From CAYIBZ01 sp964361795 (GTDB taxonomy: Bacteria; Patescibacteriota; Minisyncoccia; UBA6257; WO2-44-18): 6,280 nt of DNA. Below the pieces are notes generated by a model. It saw only the letters and a program-made list of their open reading frames with translations. It ran no database searches and was not told the origin of the DNA. Positions within the stretch are counted from its first letter, which is position 1. Each line of letters begins with the position of its first letter. Positions 1 to 4,369 of this stretch are shown piece by piece. The stretch covers positions 1 to 6,280 of the forward strand of contig CAYIBZ010000033.1 in assembly GCA_964361795.1 (NCBI GenBank), written 5' to 3'. The translations under genes were made by a program, and so were the position numbers.

Positions 1-12
1 TTGCAAATATAG

Positions 13-53
13 TCAGGACCAAAAACAGCCAATTTTATGAGTGTTTTTTGTTG
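13..53. repeat. Degenerate copy of the 5877-5909 hairpin element
   Basis: This stretch matches the right-hand hairpin region (5871-5912) nearly base for base. Both contain ACCAAAAACAGCC followed by an ATTTT-rich loop and a TGTTTTTTG-type 3' arm. In this copy the GC part of the stem is broken, and only AAAAACA (21-27) against TGTTTTT (42-48) still pairs. It is probably the eroded terminator of a gene left of the window, or a decayed interspersed repeat. The similarity is directly visible; the function is inferred. Confidence 0.45.
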
Positions 54-56
54 TGA

Positions 57-104
57 GCTCAACACCGTACTGTGTCCTTCCGAAGTTTTAACGAAGGAGG
101 AGAG
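57..104 (+). repeat. 48-bp direct repeat, copy 1 (identical to 4233-4280)
   Basis: All 48 bases are identical to 4233-4280. The repeat contains the core TTCCGAAGTTTTAACGAAGG, a variant of the CCGAAGCTTTAGCGAAGG repeat also seen at 6251-6274 and, inverted, at 5984-6007. TCCTTC and GAAGGA inside it can form a 6-bp stem. Similarity continues beyond 104 in diverged form as the coding-like tail described at 72-173. Repeats of this style are frequent in CPR genomes; that statement rests on general familiarity, not a search. Confidence 0.75.
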
Positions 105-173
105 ATTATAAGAACTAAAATAAAGCAGTCAAAGGAATATATTTATATTCTAAATTTTCCCCTGACGGTGTAA
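72..173 (+). pseudogene. Repeat-derived short ORF or remnant, EIIRT/YIYI copy A
   Basis: An open frame runs from a stop at 54-56 to TAA at 171-173, with GTG (72) as the only plausible start, giving 33 residues. The first part translates the 48-bp repeat (SFRSFNEGGE). The second part reads EIIRT, six variable residues, then KEYIYILNF. The same frame in copies at 1290-1379 and 4248-4361 gives EVIRT...YVYIP with mainly synonymous or conservative changes, so the frame was probably under protein-level selection at some time. It ends 9 bases before the NYN gene start, so if translated it could be coupled to that gene. No Shine-Dalgarno is visible. It may be a remnant rather than a living gene. Confidence 0.35.
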
Positions 174-182
174 ACTCTCTGT

Positions 183-809
183 ATGAGAAGCTTCGCATTT
201 GTTGACGCCTCCAATCTTTTTTATGGCGGCGAGAAAAGCTTGGGCTGGAAAATAGATTACCAAAAACTTATTGATTATCTGAAAGAAAAATATAAAGTAA
301 GCACGGTTTTTTATTTCGGCGGCGTAGAGATACACCAATTTCCTTATGACTATCAGAAAAATGAAACTGTACCATTAAAGAAATTAGAAGAATATTTGCG
401 TCGTCTGCCTACCGAAGATAAGGAAAAGAAACTCAATGAAGCTGAACTCACTCTGATAAGCCGACACCTGCAAAGAGTTAAATTTTATATCCGCCTTGAG
501 AAATTCGGCTACAAGCTTTTTTTGAAGCCAGTAAAGCTGTATGAACAAGAAGATGGTTCAACAAAAAGAAAGGCAAATTGCGACGTAGATATGGCTTTTC
601 ACTTAATGAAAGAAAAGGACAGCTTTGACCGAGTAATAGTTCTTTCTGGCGATGGAGACTTCTTGCCTGTATTAAAACACCTTAGGTCGGAAAAGAAAGA
701 AGTCGTATTACTTGGCAGAGGCAAAAGAACCGCTAAGGAAATAAAACAATTTGCGGGCAGTGATTTCAAAGATTTTGAATATCTTAGAGAACGTCTGAAG
801 ATGAGGTAA
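183..809 (+). CDS. NYN domain (LabA/DUF88-like) protein, probable PIN-fold nuclease
   Basis: This 208-residue protein consists almost entirely of one NYN domain, a PIN-like fold found in metal-dependent RNases such as bacterial LabA/DUF88 proteins. The expected acidic core is present. FAFVDASNL near the N terminus carries D8 and N11, NCDVDMAF carries D134 and D136, and VIVLSGDGDFLPVL (151-164) carries D157 and D159 in the family's SGDGDF motif. A charged insertion at about 55-130 is rich in Lys and Glu. No HTH, OST-HTH or membrane segment is seen. The ATG has no Shine-Dalgarno and lies 9 bases after the stop of the short upstream frame, so the mRNA may be leaderless or the genes translationally coupled. 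A hairpin begins right after the TAA. The family call is firm; RNA cleavage is inferred, and the substrate is unknown. Confidence 0.9.
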   Translation: MRSFAFVDASNLFYGGEKSLGWKIDYQKLIDYLKEKYKVSTVFYFGGVEIHQFPYDYQKNETVPLKKLEEYLRRLPTEDKEKKLNEAELTLISRHLQRVKFYIRLEKFGYKLFLKPVKLYEQEDGSTKRKANCDVDMAFHLMKEKDSFDRVIVLSGDGDFLPVLKHLRSEKKEVVLLGRGKRTAKEIKQFAGSDFKDFEYLRERLKMR

Positions 810-848
810 AAAAACGAGAGGCACCCATTTAGGATGCCTCTCACGTTT
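808..848. terminator. Bidirectional hairpin terminator after the NYN gene
   Basis: GAGAGGCA (816-823) pairs with TGCCTCTC (835-842), closed by a short CC/GG stem and an ATTTA loop. A run of seven A lies on the left (808-814) and GTTT on the right. Read on the + strand it ends the NYN transcript with a weak U-tract. Read on the minus strand it is a much better terminator, with seven consecutive U. A minus-strand promoter at 858-886 points into it. Confidence 0.7.
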
Positions 849-857
849 AGTATCTTT

Positions 858-886
858 ACTATAGAGCCAAACGGGGTGATGGTCAA
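858..886 (-). promoter_or_regulatory. Minus-strand sigma70-like promoter facing the NYN terminator
   Basis: On the minus strand TTGACC (886-881), a 17-base spacer and TATAGT (863-858) form a good sigma70 promoter. Transcription would start near 851 and meet the hairpin and seven-U run at 808-842, giving an RNA of only about 45 nucleotides. No gene lies in that path. It may be a small RNA, a convergent block on the NYN 3' end, or a chance match. Confidence 0.4.
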
Positions 887-910
887 TAGACTTATTAACA
901 CCCGTAATTT

Positions 911-939
911 TACCCCGCAGGGCTGAACACTATAATTTT
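911..939 (+). repeat. Spacer element P, copy 1 (TACCCC...CACTATAATTTT)
   Basis: TACCCC starts at 911 and CACTATAATTTT at 928, 17 bases apart. The same pair of blocks with almost the same spacing occurs at 1383, 2708, 4337 and 5075. This copy lies about 5 bases beyond the T-tract of the terminator of the 986-1234 gene. TATAAT looks like a -10 box, but no -35 hexamer sits at the normal distance. Confidence 0.55.
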
Positions 940-944
940 GCAAT

Positions 945-975
945 AAAAAAACCGCCACTAAGTTTTGGCAGCGGT
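945..975 (-). terminator. Terminator of the 82-residue gene
   Basis: On the minus strand ACCGCTGC (975-968) pairs with GTGGCGGT (958-951), with two wobble pairs and a 9-base loop, followed by seven U (951-945). It lies 10 bases past the stop codon of the 986-1234 gene and is a standard Rho-independent terminator. Confidence 0.75.
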
Positions 976-985
976 ATGGAATGTT

Positions 986-1234
986 CTACTTCTTCGCCTC
1001 TCCCAGTTCATCCAGCTTCTTGATGGTTCCTTCCTTTGTCAGCTTGCCGTCAACGAAATCCTTGATAACTTCACGCAGCGGCTGCGGGGCGGCACCACCC
1101 TCACCATAAATAGCAGTCAAAACCTCTTTACTCATATCAAGGTAGCCTTTCGCAGCTTCACAGAGCCGCTTCAAACTGGTGTCCACTTCCTTGAACTGAC
1201 CACCCTCACGGGTATACAGCTTCGGCAGGCCCAT
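986..1234 (-). CDS. Hypothetical 82-residue soluble protein
   Basis: I do not recognise this family. The product is charged and mostly helical, with no membrane segment or signal peptide and a single Cys (CEAAKGYLDM). Its C-terminal third, from LREVIKDFVDGKLT to KKLDELGEAKK, looks like a short helical hairpin of the kind that mediates protein or nucleic-acid binding. The case that it is a real gene comes mainly from its signals: ATG at 1234, a perfect AAAGGAGG (1247-1240) five bases upstream, a TTGACA promoter at 1285-1290 and a clean terminator at 945-975. It is thus a complete single-gene transcription unit, better signalled than most neighbours, suggesting a well-expressed small protein. 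The opposite strand is also open over this region but lacks comparable signals. Function unknown. Confidence 0.75.
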   Translation of the reverse strand: MGLPKLYTREGGQFKEVDTSLKRLCEAAKGYLDMSKEVLTAIYGEGGAAPQPLREVIKDFVDGKLTKEGTIKKLDELGEAKK

Positions 1235-1260
1235 TGGAACCTCCTTTCAAAGGTGCTAGT

Positions 1261-1290
1261 AAAATAGCATAAGAAGTATTATTTTGTCAA
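1261..1290 (-). promoter_or_regulatory. Promoter of the 82-residue gene
   Basis: On the minus strand TTGACA (1290-1285) is a perfect -35. TATTTT (1266-1261) follows after 18 bases as a moderate -10. The Shine-Dalgarno of the gene comes shortly after, giving a short leader. The -35 overlaps the ATG (1290) of the 29-codon + strand frame, so the two units are divergent and overlapping. Confidence 0.6.
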
Positions 1291-1379
1291 TGTTTTTTGT
1301 AGAGGTTATTAGAACCGTAATTCAGGGGCAAAATGAGTATGTTTATATACCCGACTTGAGAGAATACGCTAAAGCATAA
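1290..1379 (+). CDS. 29-residue ORF with EVIRT...YVYIP peptide, copy C
   Basis: An ATG-initiated frame encodes MFFVEVIRT, then VIQGQNEYVYIPDL, then REYAKA, and ends at TAA 1377-1379. It aligns without gaps to the tails of the frames at 72-173 and 4248-4361. Its E, I, R, T, Y, Y and I positions are shared, and V/I or N/D exchanges occur at others. Unlike those two it lacks the 48-bp repeat and has its own ATG, so it may be the intact form of the module. No Shine-Dalgarno is visible. The pattern Y-V-Y-I-P-D-L-R-E faintly resembles the second half of a SpoVT/AbrB hairpin, but it is too short to claim that. A spacer element starts 3 bases after the stop. Confidence 0.35.
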   Translation: MFFVEVIRTVIQGQNEYVYIPDLREYAKA

Positions 1380-1382
1380 ACT

Positions 1383-1410
1383 TACCCCACCGCATCGCTC
1401 ACTGTATTTG
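1383..1410 (+). repeat. Spacer element P, copy 2 (TACCCCACC...CTCACTGTATTT)
   Basis: TACCCCACC begins at 1383 and CACTGTATTT at 1400, again 17 bases apart. The -10-like block is changed from TATAAT to TGTATT. This copy sits about 10 bases beyond the terminator of the DUF5667 gene and 3 bases after the stop of the 29-residue ORF. Confidence 0.5.
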
Positions 1411-1419
1411 TGTTATACG

Positions 1420-1443
1420 AAAAGAGGAGATTATCTCTCCTCT
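1420..1443 (-). terminator. Terminator of the DUF5667 gene
   Basis: AGAGGAGA (1423-1430) and TCTCCTCT (1436-1443) form a perfect 8-bp stem with a 5-base loop. On the minus strand it is followed by UUUU. It lies 11 bases past the stop codon at 1455. The U-tract is short, so termination may be incomplete. Confidence 0.65.
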
Positions 1444-1454
1444 GCTTCGTTAGT

Positions 1455-2516
1455 TTATTCTTCGGCTTCTTCTTGCTGTTTTTTGGCGTCCTTCTGTCTT
1501 TGTTCTTCTCTTTCCTCTGTTTGCTCGTCTTGTTCTTCTTTTTCGTTTTCAAGTTTATCTATTGTTTCATCTATATCTTCAATAGCGTCTTCTGCTTGTT
1601 CGGCAAGGCGTTCTACTTCTTGGTAGTTTCCTGCTTGATATGCACTTTCGGCTTGAGCGAGAAGGTGATCAAATATGGCAAAAGCATTTGTAGGAAGTTT
1701 CACGCCTTCTTCGACGGCTTCTTCAATCACTTCCGCTTTTTCTTCTTTTGCCTCTCGGATAGCTTCTTCGGCTTCTTCACGGGCATCCATCTCGTCTTCC
1801 AGCTTTTCTTCTTCCTCGTCTAATTCATCTTCAAGTTCTTCTTCTTTGAGTTCTAAAAGTTCCAGTTGGGCTTTAACCTGTCCAAGTTCTTGAGCGAGGG
1901 CTTCTGTTTTGGCAGTATCTCCTGCTTTCGCGGCGTCTTTCATTTGTTTTTCAAGTTCATCTTCTCTTGCTTCCAGCGCTTTCTTTTCGGATTTAAAACT
2001 ATCTGCAAGTGCTGATTTCGGCTCTTTAAAATCATCATTGAGTTCTTTAGCGATGGCAGAAACATCTTTGCCTTTGCCCTTTTGTTTGATAACTATTTCT
2101 GCCGCCTCTCCGAGATGTTCTCGTAGTCGTGCTTCGGCAACTTCTAATCCTTTGGCGTCCACGCCCTTTGTTTCCAGAACAATTTTAATTTCGGCTACTC
2201 GCTCGGCGGCAAAAGCAATTTGAAGGCGAGCTTTGCCTTCTGGGCTGAAAGTAAAGAACTCTCGCAGGGCTTCGCCTAATTTATCAAAAAAATAAAAAGG
2301 GCTTTCGGGGGTAAGTCCCGCCTTCGGTAAACCTCCCGCCTTCGCCGAGGCTTCGGCGGGCAGGTCGGCGGGCAGGCCCGCACTGGGCAATGCTCCATTT
2401 TGGGCAAATCCTTCGACAGGGCTCAGGATAAAAACCAAAAAAGGAACAAAAAATAACGAAATAACGGCTGTTTTAATTTTCACCCCGTTAGATATTTTTT
2501 TGTAAATTCTTGCCAT
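1455..2516 (-). CDS. Secreted DUF5667 domain protein with acidic coiled-coil tail
   Basis: The ATG at 2516 gives 353 residues. A GTG five codons upstream (2531) is also possible, and neither has a clear Shine-Dalgarno. After a basic start, AVISLFFVPFLVFIL forms a signal-peptide core, with likely cleavage after GFA. An Ala/Pro/Gly linker follows, encoded by GC-rich repeats (2317-2380). The DUF5667 domain runs from TPESPFYFFDKLGEALREFF through a conserved AAERVAEIK helix to about residue 145. The rest is a long coiled coil dominated by Glu, Lys and Ala, interrupted near FAIFDHLLAQAESAY, and ending in a very acidic tail. DUF5667 proteins are frequent in Parcubacteria and their function is unknown; export is inferred from the signal peptide. 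The next gene upstream also encodes an exported protein. A structural surface or envelope role is plausible but unproven. Confidence 0.85.
   Translation of the reverse strand: MARIYKKISNGVKIKTAVISLFFVPFLVFILSPVEGFAQNGALPSAGLPADLPAEASAKAGGLPKAGLTPESPFYFFDKLGEALREFFTFSPEGKARLQIAFAAERVAEIKIVLETKGVDAKGLEVAEARLREHLGEAAEIVIKQKGKGKDVSAIAKELNDDFKEPKSALADSFKSEKKALEAREDELEKQMKDAAKAGDTAKTEALAQELGQVKAQLELLELKEEELEDELDEEEEKLEDEMDAREEAEEAIREAKEEKAEVIEEAVEEGVKLPTNAFAIFDHLLAQAESAYQAGNYQEVERLAEQAEDAIEDIDETIDKLENEKEEQDEQTEEREEQRQKDAKKQQEEAEE
2317..2380. repeat. GC-rich interspersed repeats inserted in frame in the DUF5667 gene
   Basis: This is a cluster of short GC-rich repeats in an AT-rich gene. CCCGCCTTCGG occurs at 2317-2327, a palindromic 26-base unit with CCCGCC and GGCGGG arms at 2335-2360, and CGGCGGGCAGG-type partial units to 2380. 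Read on the minus strand they encode the linker PADLPAEASAKAGGLPKAG between signal peptide and domain. Repeats of this form are widespread in CPR genomes as I know them. Confidence 0.7.
2410..2429. repeat. CCTTCGACAGGGCTCAGGAT repeat within the signal-peptide region
   Basis: This 20-base unit has the form of the TCCTGAGCCTGTCGAAGGA repeat scattered through many CPR genomes (recalled, not searched). On the minus strand it encodes LSPVEG, the end of the signal peptide of the DUF5667 protein, and the predicted cleavage site lies just after it. Confidence 0.55.
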
Positions 2517-2583
2517 ACCTATTTTTGCCACGCCAGATTACAACGACATTATTTGATATGAATGTGTAGATATCTAACGGGGT
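2482..2583. repeat. 14-bp inverted repeat around the start of the DUF5667 gene
   Basis: ACCCCGTTAGATAT (2482-2495) is the exact reverse complement of ATATCTAACGGGGT (2570-2583). One arm encodes I-S-N-G-V just before the signal-peptide core; the other lies in the leader. In the mRNA the arms could pair over a 74-base loop that contains the start codon, which might affect translation. They could also be two copies of one short dispersed repeat. Confidence 0.6.
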
Positions 2584-2678
2584 TCATTGTAATTTTTGCT
2601 ATTTATTTGCCACGAAACCACTTTTGAGGTGTTTTGTAGGCAATAAAAAGCTGAAACTAATGTTAAACCGACACTTTG

Positions 2679-2707
2679 ATTATAGCACGATGGTTGGCGT
2701 GAAAATC
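2679..2707 (-). promoter_or_regulatory. Probable promoter of the DUF5667 gene (extended -10)
   Basis: On the minus strand TGCTATAAT (2687-2679) is a perfect -10 with a TG extension. GATTTT (2707-2702) is a poor -35 at 17 bases. Transcription would start near 2672, leaving a leader of about 155 bases. The leader holds one arm of the 14-bp inverted repeat and an imperfect hairpin at about 2608-2641, so regulation in the leader is possible. Confidence 0.45.
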
Positions 2708-2735
2708 TACCCCACCACGCTACTCACTATTGTTT
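2708..2735 (+). repeat. Spacer element P, copy 3 (TACCCCACC...CTCACTATTGTTT)
   Basis: TACCCCACC begins at 2708 and CACTATTG at 2725, 17 bases apart. It abuts the T-tract of the terminator at 2742-2764. CTACCCCAC (2707-2715) can also pair with GTGGGGGTAG (2769-2778) on the far side of that terminator, enclosing it in a longer imperfect stem. Confidence 0.55.
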
Positions 2736-2741
2736 GGAAGC

Positions 2742-2764
2742 AAAAAACTCCTGCTTGAGGAGTT
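2742..2764 (-). terminator. Terminator of the Cys-rich protein gene
   Basis: AACTCCT (2746-2752) and AGGAGTT (2758-2764) form a 7-bp stem with loop GCTTG. On the minus strand it is followed by six U (2747-2742). It lies 44 bases past the stop at 2809, with only unstructured sequence between. Confidence 0.7.
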
Positions 2765-2808
2765 CTTTGTGGGGGTAGCAAGCGATAGGAAAGCTTTTTG
2801 TTCGCTTT

Positions 2809-3357
2809 TCAGGAATTTGGAACATAGCATGTAGGGAAGGCAGCAACACCAACTGTCCATTCTGCGTTTGCTCCGCAAAGTAAGTCGCCGCTCGGCCCAC
2901 CTTCAAGAGAACAGCACTGCGGCAAATTTGCTTCTTTAATAAAGGAAAGATCGGCGCAGGCGCCGGAATGTAAGTCTTCCGCTGAAACTTCCGCACAGCT
3001 GGGCGCGGTTAGTCCGCAGCTGGCAAGAATTTCCTCTTCGCTATACGGAAAACCGGCAAGTTTATTCATCGCAAGGCACTGCTCGGATTTTGCCACGATC
3101 TTCTCCTGCTGGCGGGTATAGTTTGGGGAATTTGGGTTCATTTCGAGCCAACCGGCAAGCATGTCTTGGCACGATAGCATGCACCCTGCCACGCTTTCTG
3201 CATCCGCGCTCTTTCTCTGCTGGGTATTTTTCTCAAATCCAAATGAAGCGTCAGCCACGCTCGTTTGCGCAACATATACTAGTAGTAATGCTAGTGATGC
3301 GGCAAACAACAATATGACGGTCGGCAAAATTACTGTTTTACTGAATTGAGGTTTCAT
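2809..3357 (-). CDS. Membrane-anchored cysteine-rich extracytoplasmic protein, unknown family
   Basis: I do not recognise this family. The 182-residue product starts MKPQFSK, followed by one strongly hydrophobic segment (residues 8-30) that is either a membrane anchor or an uncleaved signal peptide. The remaining ~150 residues are outside-type: polar, with ten cysteines (59, 63, 94, 114, 121, 134, 148, 149, 161, 177). That even number suggests five disulfides and hence an exported fold. The CMLSC and QCC spacings do not match a metal-binding family known to me. There is no good Shine-Dalgarno; the leader is very AT-rich. The gene is followed by its own terminator, then by the DUF5667 gene on the same strand, which also encodes an exported protein. 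The two may act together at the cell surface, but only their neighbourhood suggests it. Confidence 0.75.
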   Translation of the reverse strand: MKPQFSKTVILPTVILLFAASLALLLVYVAQTSVADASFGFEKNTQQRKSADAESVAGCMLSCQDMLAGWLEMNPNSPNYTRQQEKIVAKSEQCLAMNKLAGFPYSEEEILASCGLTAPSCAEVSAEDLHSGACADLSFIKEANLPQCCSLEGGPSGDLLCGANAEWTVGVAAFPTCYVPNS

Positions 3358-3465
3358 TAAAATAGATAAAAATCCTAAATTTATTAACTAAATAAACGAC
3401 CTTTATTTATTGCTTTAACCTTATCACAAATTTTAAAGAAATAAAAATACTCCGGGGATGCGGCT

Positions 3466-4053
3466 CTAACTCTTTTTGGTCATTTTCTTTATTGCCGATA
3501 CAACGTCCGGCAATTGAGTACAGCTTTCTTCGCCATCGGCAGCGCCGGAGAAATGCTTCATATTATGTTTGACGATAACTTCGGCACCAAATTTATCTTT
3601 TAAGATTTCGGAATATTTTAATGGTACATATGGATCGTCGTCTGATGCAATAGCAACAAATTTCGGAGAACGTGATTTTATCTTTTCATATAGTATTGGA
3701 GTCGTAAAGAAATTTTGAATCTCTGGGTATTTTTCCGCATCAAGACCATCGGTAAAACCGGCAACAAAAACAACTCCGCCAACTTTTTCATTGTCTGACA
3801 AAGTTTCCAAATAGCGCATTATTGCCGCGCACCCGATACTGTGGCCTATTAAATAAGTATTTTGGTCCGGTGCGCCGACAACTTCTTTGAGTTTCGGCAG
3901 CCATTTTTTCAAATCGGGGTTGTCGGTATCGGGCATAGCTGGCACGCTTACTTCAAATCCCAGTTTTTCAAGTTCTGTCTTGGCCGAAGGATACCAGCAA
4001 TATTCCGGATAACCGCTCCAGCAATGAACTATGATGACCCTTTTTCTATTCAT
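3466..4053 (-). CDS. RBBP9/YdeN-type alpha/beta serine hydrolase
   Basis: This 195-residue protein has the compact alpha/beta-hydrolase fold typical of the RBBP9/YdeN family, whose members are about this size. The N-terminal strand RVIIVHCWSG is the family's H-x-W/x-G oxyanion region. YLIGHSIGC holds the nucleophile Ser72 in G-H-S-x-G. SDDDPYVP holds the acid, probably Asp139, and MKHF places the catalytic His at 167, so the triad is complete. There is no signal peptide, so it is cytoplasmic. RBBP9-like proteins hydrolyse small esters or peptides; the natural substrate here is unknown. The ATG has no Shine-Dalgarno and an AT-rich leader. The gene stands alone on the minus strand, with a 10-bp palindrome 29 bases upstream of its start. 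I see no strong terminator after the stop. Confidence 0.9.
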   Translation of the reverse strand: MNRKRVIIVHCWSGYPEYCWYPSAKTELEKLGFEVSVPAMPDTDNPDLKKWLPKLKEVVGAPDQNTYLIGHSIGCAAIMRYLETLSDNEKVGGVVFVAGFTDGLDAEKYPEIQNFFTTPILYEKIKSRSPKFVAIASDDDPYVPLKYSEILKDKFGAEVIVKHNMKHFSGAADGEESCTQLPDVVSAIKKMTKKS

Positions 4054-4081
4054 AAATTTATTTTATTACAACCGGTTCTAT

Positions 4082-4106
4082 GTCCTATCTGCAATCCAGA
4101 TAGGAC
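4082..4106. promoter_or_regulatory. Perfect 10-bp palindrome upstream of the hydrolase gene
   Basis: GTCCTATCTG (4082-4091) and CAGATAGGAC (4097-4106) form a perfect inverted repeat with a 5-base centre, 29 bases upstream of the hydrolase start codon. There is no T-tract on either side, so it is not an obvious terminator. The spacing and symmetry would suit an operator for a dimeric repressor, or a leader hairpin in the hydrolase mRNA. No regulator gene is adjacent. Confidence 0.45.
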
Positions 4107-4183
4107 GCGGTTCGGGAAGTGTCCTGACTGCGTCCAAACACGCTTATTGCTTATAAAATTTTTGGACACAAACGGGTCACTTT

Positions 4184-4217
4184 CACCCTCCTTCGCTCTA
4201 CGAGCTACGGAAGGGCA
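4184..4217. repeat. Interspersed palindromic repeat (CTCCTTCGCTCTACGAGCTACGG type)
   Basis: CCCTCCTTCGCTCTACGAGC followed by TACGGAAGGG has outer arms CCCT/AGGG-like and CTTCGCTCT/AGCTACGGAAG-like, with the look of the CPR repeat containing CGTAGCTCG and GCGAAGGAGG. It belongs to the 374-base spacer 4054-4427. That spacer otherwise holds the palindrome at 4082, GTCCAAA/TTTGGAC arms (4132-4138, 4161-4167), the second 48-bp repeat and the operon promoter. Confidence 0.45.
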
Positions 4218-4232
4218 AAGCCAAAACTAACT

Positions 4233-4280
4233 GCTCAACACCGTACTGTGTCCTTCCGAAGTTTTAACGAAGGAGGAGAG
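4233..4280 (+). repeat. 48-bp direct repeat, copy 2 (identical to 57-104)
   Basis: All 48 bases match 57-104, and the next 14 match with two differences. Beyond that the two copies diverge but keep the same reading frame. The exact identity over 48 bases beside a much more diverged tail suggests recent copying or gene conversion of the repeat part. Confidence 0.75.
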
Positions 4281-4361
4281 GTTATTAGAACTAATTTAGC
4301 AAAGGAAAATAAATATGTTTATATACCCAATCTGGCTACCCCACACCCCAATACACTATAA
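4248..4361 (+). pseudogene. Repeat-derived short ORF or remnant, EVIRT/YVYIP copy B
   Basis: The frame is open from 4128 to TAA 4359-4361 but has no ATG or TTG; GTG at 4248 is the only usable start and gives 37 residues. It reads SFRSFNEGGE from the 48-bp repeat, then EVIRT, six variable residues, then NKYVYIPNL. The stop codon falls inside the CACTATAAT block of spacer element copy 4, so that element has replaced the original end. The upstream part of the frame crosses the 4184-4217 repeat. It is most likely a decayed module fused to repeats. Confidence 0.3.
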
Positions 4362-4365
4362 TTTT
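4337..4365 (+). repeat. Spacer element P, copy 4 (TACCCCACACC...CACTATAATTTTT)
   Basis: TACCCCAC begins at 4337 and CACTATAATTTT at 4354, 17 bases apart. This is the only copy directly in front of a clear gene promoter, ending just before the TTGACA at 4370. It follows the YVYIP module more closely than copy 2 does (9 rather than 31 bases), as if about 22 bases had been lost. Confidence 0.55.
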
Positions 4366-4369
4366 TGAC

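Noticed and set aside
138..152. TATATTTATATTC and TATGTTTATATAC as archaeal TATA boxes, implying a DPANN archaeon
   Set aside because: In two of the three copies no gene follows at the right distance, and the same bases form part of a frame-conserved peptide. Consensus sigma70 promoters and Rho-independent terminators point to a bacterium.
965..1267. 100-residue + strand frame antisense to the 82-residue gene
   Set aside because: It has no ribosome site, begins inside the minus-strand terminator, and the minus frame has promoter, Shine-Dalgarno and terminator. It is a shadow.
1301..1352. GGTTCTAATAACC as a tRNA T-arm remnant (minus strand of the EVIRT module)
   Set aside because: The flanking stems do not pair as a 5-bp T-stem, and no D-arm or anticodon arm is near.
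1408..2223. Several Ser- or Phe-rich + strand frames opposite the DUF5667 gene
   Set aside because: Their Ser runs are the antisense of Glu-rich codons (GAA/GAG read backwards). The minus frame has a signal peptide, a recognisable domain and a terminator.
2727..2996. 89-residue minus-strand frame overlapping the Cys-rich gene
   Set aside because: It runs through the terminator hairpin at 2742-2764, overlaps a better-supported frame and has no start signals.
3390..3408. AAATAAA/TTTATTT stem as terminator of the hydrolase gene
   Set aside because: The stem is only A and T with a 5-base loop and would be very unstable. It lies 58 bases past the stop; I do not count it as a supported terminator.
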